Source: Paenibacillus sp. JDR-2
GTDB taxonomy: Bacteria > Bacillota > Bacilli > Paenibacillales > Paenibacillaceae
Length of the DNA stretch: 64,000 nt
Assembly (NCBI RefSeq): GCF_000023585.1
Contig: NC_012914.1
Location: 4,967,501 to 5,031,500 of the forward strand
Direction: 5' to 3'
The translations under genes and the position numbers were made by a program. Below, one piece after another: positions 37,802 to 47,925 of this stretch. Position 1 is the first letter of the stretch; each line of letters starts with the position of its first letter. The notes under the pieces were generated by a model. The model saw nothing but the letters and a program-made list of their open reading frames with translations. It was not told where the DNA came from and did not search any database.

Positions 37802-38893
37802 ATGGTCTTTCGCCTGACGTAATAAGCGAAGATATGCTGGACGATCACTTTAAGCGCCGCAAAGATCGGAACCGCCAGAATCATCCCGACAATGCCGGCA
37901 ATCTCCCCTCCGACGAGCAAGGCGAAGATGATCGCCAGCGGATGAATATGGAGCGTGCGCCCAACCACTTGCGGGGACACGACATTGCCTTCAAGCACCT
38001 GGCACGCCATGTTGACGATAGCGACAAACAGCACCATTTTCATAGAAATCGTTGATGCAACGAGAAGGGCCGGAGCCGCGCCAAAGAATGGACCCAAATA
38101 CGGGATAATGTTCGTAACGGACACAATGCTGGCGAGCAGCAGCGGATACGGAAGCCCAATGATGATATACCCGATATAAGCGAGTATGCCAACGATGATA
38201 CAGACGATAAACTGCCCCCGAATGTAGCTTCCCAGCGCCGTGTCAATATCCTTGAGGAGCCTGACGGCGTGCTTGCGGTGCGACTTCGGAACGTAGGTAA
38301 TAACCGTCCGCTCGAACAAATCGAAATCCTTCAAAATATAAAAAAGCCAGGAAAGGGATGATAAAGGCGATAAATACCGCATTCACGACAGACCCGATAT
38401 TGTTAATGAAATGGGATACGGTATCCGACAGCTTCTTCTCCATCTGATAAATGGACTTGTTCATCCCGTCCCGGATACTGTCCGGCAAAAAGGAAGTATT
38501 GTTCAAATCGGTCACGAGACTTTCCGCGCGATAGGTCAGATCCGGAACATGGCGATTCAACTCGTCCATCTGTTCCTTGAACATCGGGATCACATTAACT
38601 AAAATAACGGCCAGCGCCGCGCAGAACACGGCATAAATCAGCAGCACCGCTGCCGTCCGCGGAACCTTCCGCTGATGCAGCATCGTCACAACCGGATTCA
38701 GCACGTAAGATACGATCATTGCGATAATAAACGGGGCGAGAATCGACCTTAGAAACACGTAAAGATGAATAAAAATAGGTTTTACCAACAGCAGCAGATA
38801 CAGGGCTAGCAGCCCCATAATGATATAGACCAGCCACGCAAACAGACGGCTCTTCGTCAACCGTTCCACCGTCTTCACCCCCGCTTGTTTCAT
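37798..38893 (-). pseudogene. AI-2E-family membrane protein (YrrI-like), interrupted by a one-base insertion
   Basis: A multi-pass UPF0118/AI-2E exporter family protein, about 364 residues if intact. The first frame runs from ATG 38893 through AFIIPFLAF and then loses the family pattern. The next frame resumes YILKDFDLFERTVI and continues to a normal family C-terminus (VTNIIPYLGPFFGAAPALLV, LEGNVVSPQVVGRTLHIHPL). Removing one A from the A6 run at 38340-38345 gives LAFYILKDFDLFER, the expected sequence. A homolog lies beside alaS in Bacillus (yrrI), which supports orthology. A homopolymer error is more likely than true loss. Confidence 0.87.
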
Positions 38894-38978
38894 CACCGTA
38901 AGCCAAAAGATTGACAGAGCAATCTGCTTCAGTATATGTACAAGCGGTCCATTTCATCCATGAATGCCTAATTCGTAT

Positions 38979-39761
38979 TTATTCCGCTACGATCCAGTTC
39001 ATCTTCTTATCCATGTATTCCGACCATTCCGCGGGAAGAGGCTCCTCGCAGACAACCGTATCAAGCTGCGCCAAATCCGCAATCTTGTACAGCCGGTTTG
39101 TACCGAACTTGCTGCTATCCGTAAGAATGATGCTTTGTTCGCTCTTTTGCATCATGGTCTGAACGAGAAGCGCCCGGCTGGAGTCAAAGCTTGTTATTCC
39201 CTGCTCCGGAGAGATGCCGTCAATGGAAATAAAAGCTTTGTTCACAAAAAAATTTTCCATAAACTTCTCTGCCAAAGAACCGGATATCCGGTAATGACGC
39301 GGATCGATTTTGCCGCCGATAAAAAAGACGTCGCCCGAGAACATTTCTTTATTCTGATAGTCCAGAATCATATTCAAACCGGAAATGGAATTGGTTATGA
39401 TCGTCAGATTTTTCTTGTATAGAAGATAGGGAATCATCTGCAGCGTTGTTGAGCCGTCATCGATAACGATCACGTCATAGTCTTCTACCAGAGCGGCAGC
39501 AGCCCTGCCGACCCGCTGCTTCTCCTCTACCCTTAATACCTCGCGTTTCAGATGGGAGAGTTCCTCGTAGACAAGAGTCATCTTTACTGCCCCGCCGTAT
39601 ACGCGCTTAAGCCGGTTCTCCGACTCCAGCTCTTCCAGGTATCGCCGGATTGTTTCCGATGAAACGCTGAAACGTTTCACCAGATCATTCGTTTGGACTT
39701 TTCCCGCATCATTAATGATGTCCAGTATCTCTCTTTTTCGCTCTTCTCCGATTAGCGACAT
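38979..39761 (-). CDS. DeoR-family transcriptional regulator
   Basis: A 260-residue repressor. The N-terminal DeoR helix-turn-helix is MSLIGEERKREILDIINDAG then VSSETIRRYLEELESENRLK. The C-terminal sugar-phosphate-sensor domain (about 80-250) contains VIDDGSTTLQMIPYLL, TIITNSISGLNMI and ILTDSSKFG. It is co-directional with and 141 bases after phnW, so it is probably the local regulator of 2-aminoethylphosphonate use. Its effector could be a phosphonate catabolite; this is inferred. Confidence 0.9.
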   Translation of the reverse strand: MSLIGEERKREILDIINDAGKVQTNDLVKRFSVSSETIRRYLEELESENRLKRVYGGAVKMTLVYEELSHLKREVLRVEEKQRVGRAAAALVEDYDVIVIDDGSTTLQMIPYLLYKKNLTIITNSISGLNMILDYQNKEMFSGDVFFIGGKIDPRHYRISGSLAEKFMENFFVNKAFISIDGISPEQGITSFDSSRALLVQTMMQKSEQSIILTDSSKFGTNRLYKIADLAQLDTVVCEEPLPAEWSEYMDKKMNWIVAE

Positions 39762-39902
39762 AACGGGCGCCCCCTTCTTCCGATTCTCTATACGAAATCC
39801 ATTTCTACTTTTTCCCCGCTAACGGACAAACTCCTCCCATTGCAGGACCGACTTCTTGTTAGTTTGTGGATTTGATTGGTTCTATAGGGTAAAAAAAACG
39901 GC

Positions 39903-40997
39903 TTACCAGAACATCTCGTTATTGATCACCTGCAGCAGCTTCACGATATCATCTTTATAGATCTCGCCGATATTGCCGATCCTGAACGTGTCAGCCGAGC
40001 TGATTTTGCCGGGATAAACTACAAAGCCGGCTGCTTTTAATTTGTCATAAAGCTCTTCGAAGCTGAAGCGCTTGCTGGACGGATAATAGAAGGACGTAAT
40101 AATCGGAGAATGAAGCTCCTTCGGAAGCAGGGCGCAGAAGCCTAGCTGAGCCATTCCTTCTGCTAGCAGCTGCTGGTTCGACTTATACCGTTGATGGCGC
40201 GCTGTTATGCCACCCTCCGCCTCCAGCTCGACTAAAGCCTGGTCAAACGCCCGCACCACATGGGTCGGAGAGGTAAAGCGCCATTTGCCTCCGCCCTTTT
40301 CCATCACGGCCCACTGGTCATAAAGGTCGAGCGATAATGATCTTGCTTGGCCTTCGCAAGCGAGAAGCGCTTCCGTTCGCGCAATGACAAATCCAAAGCC
40401 GGGAACGCCTTGAATGCATTTGTTTGCGCTGCTGATTAGAAAATCAATCCCCAGCTCCGCTACGTCGATCGGGATACCGCCAAAGCTGCTCATTGCATCC
40501 ACAATAAAGTTTTTATTGCGGCTTTTAACGATTTTCGATACGTCAGCGATCGGGTTCAACATGCCCGTTGTTGTCTCGCAATGCACCATGGCGACGTGGG
40601 TAATATCCGGCTCAGCCTTTAGTCGTTCCTCAACTGCGGGAGCTTTCACGCATTCCGTCTCGCCGAAGTCCAGCACGGAGGTAGAAATGCCATACACAGC
40701 GGCCATTTGGGCAATCCGGTTGCCATAAGCCCCGTTGGTAAGAACCAGCAGCTTACCGTCTTGCGGAACAACCGTACCAATGACGGACTCCACGCTGAAG
40801 GTGCCGCTGCCCTGCATCAGCACCGAAGTATAGGACTCGGGCGATGATGTCGCCAGCTTCACCAGACGGGTTCGAATGCTTTGCACCAATCCGTTATAAT
40901 CCTTGTCCCAAGTACACCAGTCTCGAAGCATCGCTTCTTTTACGGTGTCCGAAGTCGTGAGCGGTCCGGGAGTCAGCAGCAAATATGGTCGGTTCAT
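39903..40997 (-). CDS. phnW: 2-aminoethylphosphonate--pyruvate transaminase PhnW
   Basis: PLP-dependent enzyme that converts 2-aminoethylphosphonate and pyruvate to phosphonoacetaldehyde and alanine. The 364-residue protein starts [20 protein letters not shown], the family hallmark. It has [40 protein letters not shown] (Asp that contacts the cofactor) and the PLP-binding lysine in [12 protein letters not shown] near residue 193. It overlaps phnX by 4 bp (ATGA) and supplies the substrate of PhnX. Confidence 0.96.
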   Translation of the reverse strand: MNRPYLLLTPGPLTTSDTVKEAMLRDWCTWDKDYNGLVQSIRTRLVKLATSSPESYTSVLMQGSGTFSVESVIGTVVPQDGKLLVLTNGAYGNRIAQMAAVYGISTSVLDFGETECVKAPAVEERLKAEPDITHVAMVHCETTTGMLNPIADVSKIVKSRNKNFIVDAMSSFGGIPIDVAELGIDFLISSANKCIQGVPGFGFVIARTEALLACEGQARSLSLDLYDQWAVMEKGGGKWRFTSPTHVVRAFDQALVELEAEGGITARHQRYKSNQQLLAEGMAQLGFCALLPKELHSPIITSFYYPSSKRFSFEELYDKLKAAGFVVYPGKISSADTFRIGNIGEIYKDDIVKLLQVINNEMFW

Positions 40998-41794
40998 GGA
41001 CGTTCCCCTCTCTCCATACGAGCGTTGATTTGCGCGATGAGGCTATCCAGCTGTCCAATTCGGTCAATGACATAATGGGCGCCCGCGGCTTGAAGCCTAG
41101 CCGCAACGGCTGCTTTGCGTTCAGAGAGCTCCGCATCTTCGCATCCGTTCACTTCTTCTTCCGTCATGCCAAGCTCGCTGCTGCCTACAATTACGCCAAC
41201 CGTCCAGCAGCCCGCGTTTACGCCTTCCAACATATCGCTTACGGTATCGCCGGCTTTGACAATGTGATGCATCGGATATACGCCAAGCATCTCCGCGTTC
41301 CGGTAGATCATCCAAGGATACGGTCTTCCGGCAGATACTTCCGTAGGCGTAACGAGAGTATCCGGCTCATAGCCTTGTTCCTTGGCTCCTTTGCAAACCA
41401 CATCCATCATCGCTCTTGTATAACCGGTCGTAGAACCAATGGCGATTCCTTGGCTGCGCAATCTGTCCGCAAGCTCAACCGCTCCCGGGACTGGCTTCGC
41501 ATAGTCCTTTAAAGTGCTGAACAACAGCGGTTCAAAGTCCGCGTACAACTCATCGATATCTGCTTCGCCTGGCTTTCTTCCGTAAAGACCTTCCCAAACA
41601 CCGGCGATTCTCTCCATTTGGCACATAGCCGCGATATGATCCCGCTTCAGCATGCCCATCGGCTGTCTTGCTTCCTCAACCGTTACCTGAACTCCCTTGC
41701 GCGCGAAGACCTCTACAAAAACGTTAAGCGGTGCAAAGCAGCCGAAATCGACCATGGTGCCTGCCCAATCCAGCATGACTGCTTTAATCATCAT
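40994..41794 (-). CDS. phnX: Phosphonoacetaldehyde hydrolase PhnX
   Basis: HAD-superfamily phosphonatase that splits phosphonoacetaldehyde into acetaldehyde and phosphate. The 266-residue protein begins [20 protein letters not shown], with the nucleophile Asp in LDWAGT. The Schiff-base lysine is probably in the cap helix [25 protein letters not shown] and [13 protein letters not shown] are the later HAD motifs. A good ribosome site (AGGAG) precedes ATG 41794. It is coupled to phnW. Confidence 0.95.
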   Translation of the reverse strand: MMIKAVMLDWAGTMVDFGCFAPLNVFVEVFARKGVQVTVEEARQPMGMLKRDHIAAMCQMERIAGVWEGLYGRKPGEADIDELYADFEPLLFSTLKDYAKPVPGAVELADRLRSQGIAIGSTTGYTRAMMDVVCKGAKEQGYEPDTLVTPTEVSAGRPYPWMIYRNAEMLGVYPMHHIVKAGDTVSDMLEGVNAGCWTVGVIVGSSELGMTEEEVNGCEDAELSERKAAVAARLQAAGAHYVIDRIGQLDSLIAQINARMERGERP

Positions 41795-41818
41795 TCATCT
41801 CTCCTTATTGATTTCTCG

Positions 41819-43537
41819 TTATTGTTCTCTCGTTTGCCAAGCTTGCGTTCTTTTCTTAATTTGATGGGTGACGGCTTCATAGAGCAGCCGTACCCCTATA
41901 TTCGTCATTACAATTAAGGTCGACATCGCGGCTGCAGGCGCTATATCTCCCGCATCTTCCATATTTACGATGGATACGGAAGCCAGCTTCAGATCTGCCG
42001 CATACAGGAACATGACCGCCGACACGGTTACCATGGAGTTGATGAAGAAATACATCGCCATCTCCAGTACAGCCGGCAGACACAAGGGAAGCGTCACTCT
42101 GAGCAAGGTTTTGTACCTTGGAACGCCTAAAGAGTCGGAGGCCGTTTCAATCTCGCGGTCCAGCTTCTTCAGCGCGCTTGTCGCCGTAACAAAAGCAACG
42201 GAGTAGAAATGCGCAATGTTTGCCAGCACCAGAATCCAGATCGTTCCGTAAATGCCGTGCATCGGATTGCTTGCCTTGTTGAAGAAAAAGATGTACGACA
42301 GACCAAGAACGATACCCGGCAGCGCCAGCGGAAGGATCGATAGAAAATAACCCGCCTGCCGGAGTACCGGCAATGCCTTCGTCTTCTCAATCAGATAAGC
42401 GCCTACGAAAGTAACGGCCGTTCCGATTACCGCTGTCCAGGCGGACATCCTCAAGCTGGTCCAGAAAGGCTGCAAGCTGCCACCGGCCACTTTGCTGAAA
42501 TCGTAATGCTTCAAGGATAGCGAAAGATTGTACGGCCATATCTTGATGAACGAAGCTGCGAATACCGTCCCGATTAATAGCAAGATCATACCCGAGGCCG
42601 CGATGCAAAAGGCTAAGAAAAATCCGTCTCTTTTGCGGTTAGGCGATATCCGGTACGGTACGGCTCTTGCGCTGATGGCATGCTGTCTGCTCGTTATAAA
42701 CCGGTCGACGATAAAAGCAAGGATGGCGGGAAGAGTCAGAATAATGCCAACCGTAGCTCCCATCCCCATATTTTGCTGGCCGATAACCTGCTTATAGATT
42801 TCCGTTGCCAGCACATTGTAGCTGCCGCCGACAACCTGCGGCGCCCCGAAGTCCGTAAAGGCTAGCGTAAAGCAGACAAAGAACGATGAAATAAGACCGT
42901 ATTTCATGTTAGGAAGGGTGATGGTGAAAAAGATTCTCCCTTTTCCTGCTCCCATCGTTTTGGCTGCCTCGTACAGATTGAAATCCGCAAAGCTTAAGGA
43001 AACAACAAGGATGAGACAGGCTTGCGGAAAGGTGTACATGACCTCCGCCATAACAATGCCCGTTGGGCCGTACAAACCAATATCCCAATGGAAGGGCAGC
43101 GCGTCAAAAAAGCCGGTTGTAATCAAACCCTGGTTGCCGAATAAGTAAGTTAAACCGATCCCAAGCATCATCGTTGGAGCGAAGAGCATAAGGAGCGATG
43201 CCGTTTTGAAAAACATTTTCCCTGGAACGTTCGTACGGGTAAGGGCGTAAGCGAACAAAAAGCCCAGTACAACGGACAGGATTGCGGTTAATGCAGAAAC
43301 GTATACCGTGTGCTGCAAGGAGCTCAGCAGTGCGGGCGTGGAAAAATAATCGATAAAGTTATCTACTCCGTTATATTCTCCTTGTTTGTCTGTAACCGCC
43401 TTGCTGAACAGAGAGAATAACGGAAGCAGAATCATCACGCATAATCCCGCAAGCATCAGCAGCATTGCAACACGTTCAAACCAGCTGCCATTTCCCCGTT
43501 TAAGGATCATGGCTGTATGCCATTTCGCGGGTCTCAT
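41819..43537 (-). CDS. 2-aminoethylphosphonate ABC transporter permease (fused two-domain)
   Basis: A 572-residue permease with two FbpB-like membrane domains in one chain, each with about six membrane segments. The two cytoplasmic coupling loops are visible: EAAKTMGAGKGRIFFTITLP in the first half and ETASDSLGVPRYKTLLRVTL in the second. Single-chain permeases of this size are the usual partner of the phosphonate PhnS/PhnT proteins in this operon type. It overlaps phnT as ATGA. Confidence 0.9.
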   Translation of the reverse strand: MRPAKWHTAMILKRGNGSWFERVAMLLMLAGLCVMILLPLFSLFSKAVTDKQGEYNGVDNFIDYFSTPALLSSLQHTVYVSALTAILSVVLGFLFAYALTRTNVPGKMFFKTASLLMLFAPTMMLGIGLTYLFGNQGLITTGFFDALPFHWDIGLYGPTGIVMAEVMYTFPQACLILVVSLSFADFNLYEAAKTMGAGKGRIFFTITLPNMKYGLISSFFVCFTLAFTDFGAPQVVGGSYNVLATEIYKQVIGQQNMGMGATVGIILTLPAILAFIVDRFITSRQHAISARAVPYRISPNRKRDGFFLAFCIAASGMILLLIGTVFAASFIKIWPYNLSLSLKHYDFSKVAGGSLQPFWTSLRMSAWTAVIGTAVTFVGAYLIEKTKALPVLRQAGYFLSILPLALPGIVLGLSYIFFFNKASNPMHGIYGTIWILVLANIAHFYSVAFVTATSALKKLDREIETASDSLGVPRYKTLLRVTLPLCLPAVLEMAMYFFINSMVTVSAVMFLYAADLKLASVSIVNMEDAGDIAPAAAMSTLIVMTNIGVRLLYEAVTHQIKKRTQAWQTREQ

Positions 43538-44571
43538 CCAACCACCTCAAGTTGCTCCCGGCGGTTTGCGCCGAAGTGAATCAAATGCTCCTCTGGCAAT
43601 TGAATAAAGACGCGGCGGTTTTTTTCAAGTTGATATTGCTTAACGATGGAGCGGTTCACGTCCGCCGCAACTCCATTCGGGAAATAACTGCTCATCGGAC
43701 CTCGCACCTTCATCGTTACACGGTAAAAGGAGCCCCGGAATTCCAGGCTTTCAATCTCTGCCTCATAGCTTCCCGTCTCATGCGTAAGACCAAGCCTTAC
43801 ATGCTCCGGTCTAATCGCCAGCGTGTCTCCGCCGTCCATAGGTTCAAGAAAATTGACTGCACCGATAAAATCGGCGACAAACCGGCTGTTTGGCCGTTCG
43901 TAAATTTCTTCGGGTGCTCCGGACTGAATAACCTTGGCGTTGTTCATCACAACTACGGTATCCGCCATCGTAAGCGCCTCCTCTTGATCGTGAGTAACCA
44001 TAATCGTCGTCATGCCAAGCTGCTCATGCAATCTGCGGATCTCCAGGCGGAGCTTTTCTCTCACCTTGGCGTCAAGTGCAGACAACGGCTCGTCGAGAAG
44101 CAGGAAATCTGGAGATAGAGCAATCGCACGGGCCAGCGCTACCCGCTGCTGTTGTCCGCCCGACAGTTGGGCGGGGTACTTCTTCGCAGACGACCAAAGA
44201 TCAACCATGCTGAGCACTTCCTCTACCTTGCTCTGCATTTGCTGCTTGGACATTTTCTTCTCCTTCAGTCCGTAGGCAACATTCTGGGCTACCGTTAAAT
44301 TCGGAAACAGGGCATACGATTGGAACATAAATCCTACATTACGCTTGGCGGGAGGCAAGGATGTTATATCCTTGCCCTCTACCAGCATACGGCCGCTATC
44401 CGGCGTTTCGAGTCCAGCAATCATCCGAAGCAAGGTCGTCTTGCCGCAGCCGCTTGGACCCAGCAAGCATACGAATTCATTTTTTGGAATCTCGATGTGA
44501 ATAGGCTCAAGCGCTGTAAACGATCCGAATGTCTTGCGGATGCCTTCTATAGATAAATAGCTCTGTGGCAT
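43534..44571 (-). CDS. phnT: 2-aminoethylphosphonate ABC transporter ATPase PhnT
   Basis: A 345-residue ATPase of the spermidine/iron/phosphonate (PotA-like) class. Walker A is LLGPSGCGKTTLLRMIAGLE, the Q-loop is MFQSYALFPNLTV, the signature is LSGGQQQRVALARAI and Walker B is LLLDEPLSALD, with the switch His in MVTHDQEEAL. A C-terminal TOBE domain (about 260-340) follows. The adjacent binding protein and phosphonate enzymes indicate the substrate. Confidence 0.92.
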   Translation of the reverse strand: MPQSYLSIEGIRKTFGSFTALEPIHIEIPKNEFVCLLGPSGCGKTTLLRMIAGLETPDSGRMLVEGKDITSLPPAKRNVGFMFQSYALFPNLTVAQNVAYGLKEKKMSKQQMQSKVEEVLSMVDLWSSAKKYPAQLSGGQQQRVALARAIALSPDFLLLDEPLSALDAKVREKLRLEIRRLHEQLGMTTIMVTHDQEEALTMADTVVVMNNAKVIQSGAPEEIYERPNSRFVADFIGAVNFLEPMDGGDTLAIRPEHVRLGLTHETGSYEAEIESLEFRGSFYRVTMKVRGPMSSYFPNGVAADVNRSIVKQYQLEKNRRVFIQLPEEHLIHFGANRREQLEVVG

Positions 44572-44600
44572 AGAACCGTTGTCCTCCTTCGGATCAGCTT

Positions 44601-45683
44601 TTATTTTTTCTCGCTCTTGGCTTCATAACGCTTCGACCATTCCGCAAGCGTTGCGTCGCGAGTCTCCGCAGCTTTGTTCAGATCAAGCTTGACCAGCTGG
44701 CTGATCGGATCCTTCGAGTAGCCTTCCGGAATAACGGAAGAATCGGTCTTCATCGCGAGAATCGCGTAGTTCTCGTTGTATTTCTTCATAGGCTCTTCGG
44801 AGATCGCCCAGTCGAGGAACTCTTTTGCTTCCGGCTTGATGTTGTCTTTCTTCATCAGCGCATTGGCTTCAACATCCCAGCCCGAGCCTTCTGCCGGAAA
44901 TACAACCTCTACCGGAGCTCCGCCCTTTTTCTCTTGAATCGCTCGGTAACCAAAGGAAATGCCGATCGGGTATTCCCCGGTGCCGGCCATCTTCGCCGGT
45001 TTGGAGCCGGATTCGGTGTATACGGCGATATTTTGATCCAACTTATCCAGGTAGCTCCATGCTTCGCTGTCGCCCATGAGCTGCTGCAAGCCGCTAACCG
45101 TCAGGAAGCCCGTACCGGAGGAAGCCGGATTCGGCATAACGATCAAGCCTTTGTATTCCGGTTTGATCAGATCGGCGTACGATTTGGGAATTTCAAGTCC
45201 CTTCTTCTGAAGCTCTGCCGTATTGACGGCGAAGGCTGTTTCCCAGGCATCGATGCCCACCCAATGTGCCGGCTCTTGCGTATCCTTGAATTCAGGCTGG
45301 ATGTTCTCAATTCCCTTTGGCGAGTACCCTTCCAGCATATTGTTCTGGTCGAGGACAAGCAGGCTTGTTGCGGCCGTGCCCCATACAACGTCGGCAACCG
45401 GATTGTCTTTTTCCGCCAGAAGCTTTGCCGTAATAACCCCCGTCGAATCACGTACAATGTTCACTTTCACATTTGGATGAGCGGCTTTGTACGATTCAAG
45501 ATAAGCTTGGATCTGATCATCCTCGAGCGCGGTATAAACCGTAAGCTCCGAGTTTGCTTCGGCTGCCGCCTTGTTGCCATTAGCCCCTTGCTGTGCGTTT
45601 GTATTGTTTTTGTTACCGCCACATGCTGTTAACGCAGAGATGATAAGTACTGTCGTAAGTGCTGTTCCTACCCACTTTTTCAT
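44601..45683 (-). CDS. phnS: 2-aminoethylphosphonate-binding lipoprotein PhnS-like
   Basis: A 360-residue extracellular solute-binding protein (class 1, FbpA/PhnS-like). The signal peptide ends in the lipobox SALTACGG. The body has [39 protein letters not shown] and the ligand-site region [31 protein letters not shown] precedes ATG 45683. It is the first gene of the phosphonate operon, so importer components are made before the two catabolic enzymes. Confidence 0.9.
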   Translation of the reverse strand: MKKWVGTALTTVLIISALTACGGNKNNTNAQQGANGNKAAAEANSELTVYTALEDDQIQAYLESYKAAHPNVKVNIVRDSTGVITAKLLAEKDNPVADVVWGTAATSLLVLDQNNMLEGYSPKGIENIQPEFKDTQEPAHWVGIDAWETAFAVNTAELQKKGLEIPKSYADLIKPEYKGLIVMPNPASSGTGFLTVSGLQQLMGDSEAWSYLDKLDQNIAVYTESGSKPAKMAGTGEYPIGISFGYRAIQEKKGGAPVEVVFPAEGSGWDVEANALMKKDNIKPEAKEFLDWAISEEPMKKYNENYAILAMKTDSSVIPEGYSKDPISQLVKLDLNKAAETRDATLAEWSKRYEAKSEKK

Positions 45684-45780
45684 AATCTCTTTCTCCTCCA
45701 CCTCATCGTAATCGCCTTGTTTAAGACATTTATAGCTTAACGTCCAATTGTAAAATCAGTATTAAATCCATATTAATAAA

Positions 45781-45932
45781 TTGTTTTTGTTTGATTTTAG
45801 TTGGTTTTAGTTGCATTTAAAATCAAACACCTATCATGAACCAGCTTAACCCTTCACTGTTTGAGCGGTATTATCGCAACGTTAAATAAGTGTCCTTCTT
45901 TGCATTCCCTTTGTTTTTGTTGGATTTCAGCT
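45781..45932. promoter_or_regulatory. Operator-like repeats upstream of the phosphonate operon
   Basis: Two direct copies of a 22-base motif start at 45781 and 45911, sharing TTGTTTTTGTT then GATTT and AG (19 of 22 identical, 130 bases apart). The first copy overlaps a perfect 11-bp inverted repeat, GTTTGATTTTA (45789-45799) and TAAAATCAAAC (45818-45828). The interval 45684-45944 has no gene. These are good candidate sites for the DeoR-family regulator encoded at the end of the operon. Confidence 0.6.
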
Positions 45933-45944
45933 TATAAAGACAGC

Positions 45945-45969
45945 AAAAAGGACGGCCATAAGCCGCCCT
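45945..45969 (-). terminator. Terminator after the zinc-ribbon protein gene
   Basis: On the minus strand AGGGCGGC pairs with GGCCGTCCT (one G-U and a one-base offset) around TTAT, followed by five T. It separates the cymR cluster from the phosphonate operon. Confidence 0.8.
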
Positions 45970-45993
45970 GAAGTCGTAACCTCTATGAAACCG

Positions 45994-46191
45994 CTAATTA
46001 ATTTGAATTTGCGGCATTTCCTCTTCAAAGAACAAATCGTCGAGCGAACTCAGCGTTCCGTCCTCTTCCACTTGATAGACCGACATCTTCTCACCGTTCA
46101 CTGTCAGCTCTATGAAGCAGCCCCAGCAATAGAACTGATGGGAACCGATTTTACCAATATCCTTTGAATTGCAATTGGGACATCTCATCAT
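45994..46191 (-). CDS. Small zinc-ribbon protein of unknown function
   Basis: A 65-residue protein. MMRCPNCNSKDIGKIG and QFYCWGCFIEL supply two C-x2-C pairs, a zinc-ribbon fold. The C-terminal half is acidic (VYQVEEDGTLSSLDDLFFEE). It starts one base after the PRC-barrel gene stop, so it is the last gene of a cymR-desulfurase-PRC-ribbon operon. No function can be assigned. Confidence 0.8.
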   Translation of the reverse strand: MMRCPNCNSKDIGKIGSHQFYCWGCFIELTVNGEKMSVYQVEEDGTLSSLDDLFFEEEMPQIQIN

Positions 46192-46192
46192 T

Positions 46193-46738
46193 TCATTTCT
46201 CCCTATTTATCGAATTGGAAGCTGCGACAGGCTCCAATTCCGCTTCACTGACAGCAGGAACGATAATCGCGTCTTCCCCGAGCAGCACGGCGTCCGGATC
46301 CTCCGGGGCCTTCAGCCATTTGCGCCCTTCCATCAGATCCGATATAAAACCATCCGTAAGCTCATAGCCTACTATTTGTGTACCCTGAAACGGGTAAAAA
46401 TAAACATCGGATACTCGTCCGAGCTGTATGCCCTGCACCGTGACAACAGGCAATTCCTTCAGCTTTACGACGCCAGTCTCAAAAGAACGTCCGATTTCGG
46501 CCGATTTTACCGGCTTTACGGCGGATTCCCTTGATATAAATACGGCGTCTTCGCCGCAGGATAATACCTCTGCCCATTCCACGGTTTTAACCGATGTCGC
46601 AAACCATTTCGCGCCTTCTACAATAAGACCAATTAACCGCCAATGTTCATCGAACCAAGCGTCCTTGACAAAGCCGACATGCTTGCCGGAATGAATGACA
46701 AGCACCGGCAGCCCGATTAATTGCTGGAGTTTGATCAT
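46193..46738 (-). CDS. PRC-barrel domain protein
   Basis: A 181-residue cytoplasmic protein with two PRC-barrel domains (about 1-80 and 85-165). Markers are GLPVLVIHSGKHVGFVKDAW and ELPVVTVQGIQLGRVSDVYF. PRC barrels occur in RNA-processing and photosynthetic proteins; in Firmicutes such proteins are often uncharacterised. It lies 17 bases after the cysteine desulfurase gene. A link to sulfur metabolism is suggested only by context. Confidence 0.85.
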   Translation of the reverse strand: MIKLQQLIGLPVLVIHSGKHVGFVKDAWFDEHWRLIGLIVEGAKWFATSVKTVEWAEVLSCGEDAVFISRESAVKPVKSAEIGRSFETGVVKLKELPVVTVQGIQLGRVSDVYFYPFQGTQIVGYELTDGFISDLMEGRKWLKAPEDPDAVLLGEDAIIVPAVSEAELEPVAASNSINREK

Positions 46739-46755
46739 GGCGTGCCCAAGGCCTC

Positions 46756-47913
46756 CTACTGATTGGTACGGATCCGCTCCACGATTGTCGCGATTTTGCG
46801 TGCAGCGTCTTCCAGTTCCTCCACAGTATTCCCCAAACCAAAGCTGAATCGTACAGCCGAATTCAAACGTTCCTCCCGTAGGTTCATTGCCTTCAGCACA
46901 TGCGATCTTTCAAGGGAACCCGACGTACAGGCAGAGCCGCTTGCTGCGGCAATGCCTTCCATGTCGAGGTTCATGAGCATCGTCTCCGTATCAATCCCGA
47001 TAAAGCTGATATTTACGATGTTCGGAAGATGATGCTCCGCATTCCCGTTAATAACGATCTCCGTTATCCCGGATAGCTCGGCATTCAGCTTGTCTACCCA
47101 TTCTGTACGAAGCTTGTCCAGGAAAAGTTTCTTGTTGCCCAGATCGTTCACACAAATTTCAACAGCTTTAGCGAAACCGGTAATGCCGGCGACATTCTCC
47201 GTCCCCGGTCTCCGCTTTCGCTCCTGCGATCCACCGTGCACGATGGGTTCAAACGGCGTACCGTTTGCCAAGTATAAAGCGCCTACGCCCTGCGGGCCGT
47301 TTATCTTATGCGCGGAAAAGCTCATCAAATCAACCGGCAGCTCAGACAACCGGTATGCAGCCGTGCCAAAAGATTGGACAGCATCTACATGGAACAATAT
47401 GCCGTGGGCATGAGCAAGCTCGCCAATCTCTTCGATTGGCTGCAAGGTGCCGATTTCGTTGTTGCCGTGCATAATGCTGATAAGCCCCGTAGTTGGCCGA
47501 ATCGCTGCGGCAATCTCGCTCACCGAGACGCGACCTGTCTGATCTACCGGAAGGTAAGTCACTTCATAGCCTGCTTCAGCTAAAGCCTCGCAGGTATGCA
47601 GTACGGCATGATGCTCCGCGCTTGATGTAATGATATGGGTTTTGCCCTTCGTCCTCATCGCCGCTGCTGCGCCGATAATAGCTGCATTGTCGCTTTCCGT
47701 TCCGCCGGAGGTGAATATCAACTCGGATGGCTTGCATCCAAGCGCGGCCGCGATCAAATCGCGCGCCCGGTTCACTCTCTGCTTCGCTGCGCGCCCGAAG
47801 GCATGCATGCTGGACGGGTTGCCGCCGGCTCCCGTCATCACTTCCAGCATCGCTGCGGCTACATCCGGATGCATCGGCGTTGTAGCTGCGTGGTCAAAAT
47901 AATACTTTTGCAT
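46756..47913 (-). CDS. Cysteine desulfurase (NifS/IscS family, YrvO-like)
   Basis: A 385-residue PLP enzyme that removes sulfur from cysteine as a persulfide. MQKYYFDHAATTPMHPDV is the family start. The PLP lysine is in SFSAHKINGPQGVGALY and the active-site cysteine in SGSACTSGSLERSHVL, a long-loop (group I) type. It lies beside cymR and opposite mnmA, so it probably feeds sulfur to MnmA for tRNA 2-thiouridine. Bacillus YrvO has the same context. Confidence 0.94.
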   Translation of the reverse strand: MQKYYFDHAATTPMHPDVAAAMLEVMTGAGGNPSSMHAFGRAAKQRVNRARDLIAAALGCKPSELIFTSGGTESDNAAIIGAAAAMRTKGKTHIITSSAEHHAVLHTCEALAEAGYEVTYLPVDQTGRVSVSEIAAAIRPTTGLISIMHGNNEIGTLQPIEEIGELAHAHGILFHVDAVQSFGTAAYRLSELPVDLMSFSAHKINGPQGVGALYLANGTPFEPIVHGGSQERKRRPGTENVAGITGFAKAVEICVNDLGNKKLFLDKLRTEWVDKLNAELSGITEIVINGNAEHHLPNIVNISFIGIDTETMLMNLDMEGIAAASGSACTSGSLERSHVLKAMNLREERLNSAVRFSFGLGNTVEELEDAARKIATIVERIRTNQ

Positions 47914-47925
47914 ACGAATCCCTCA

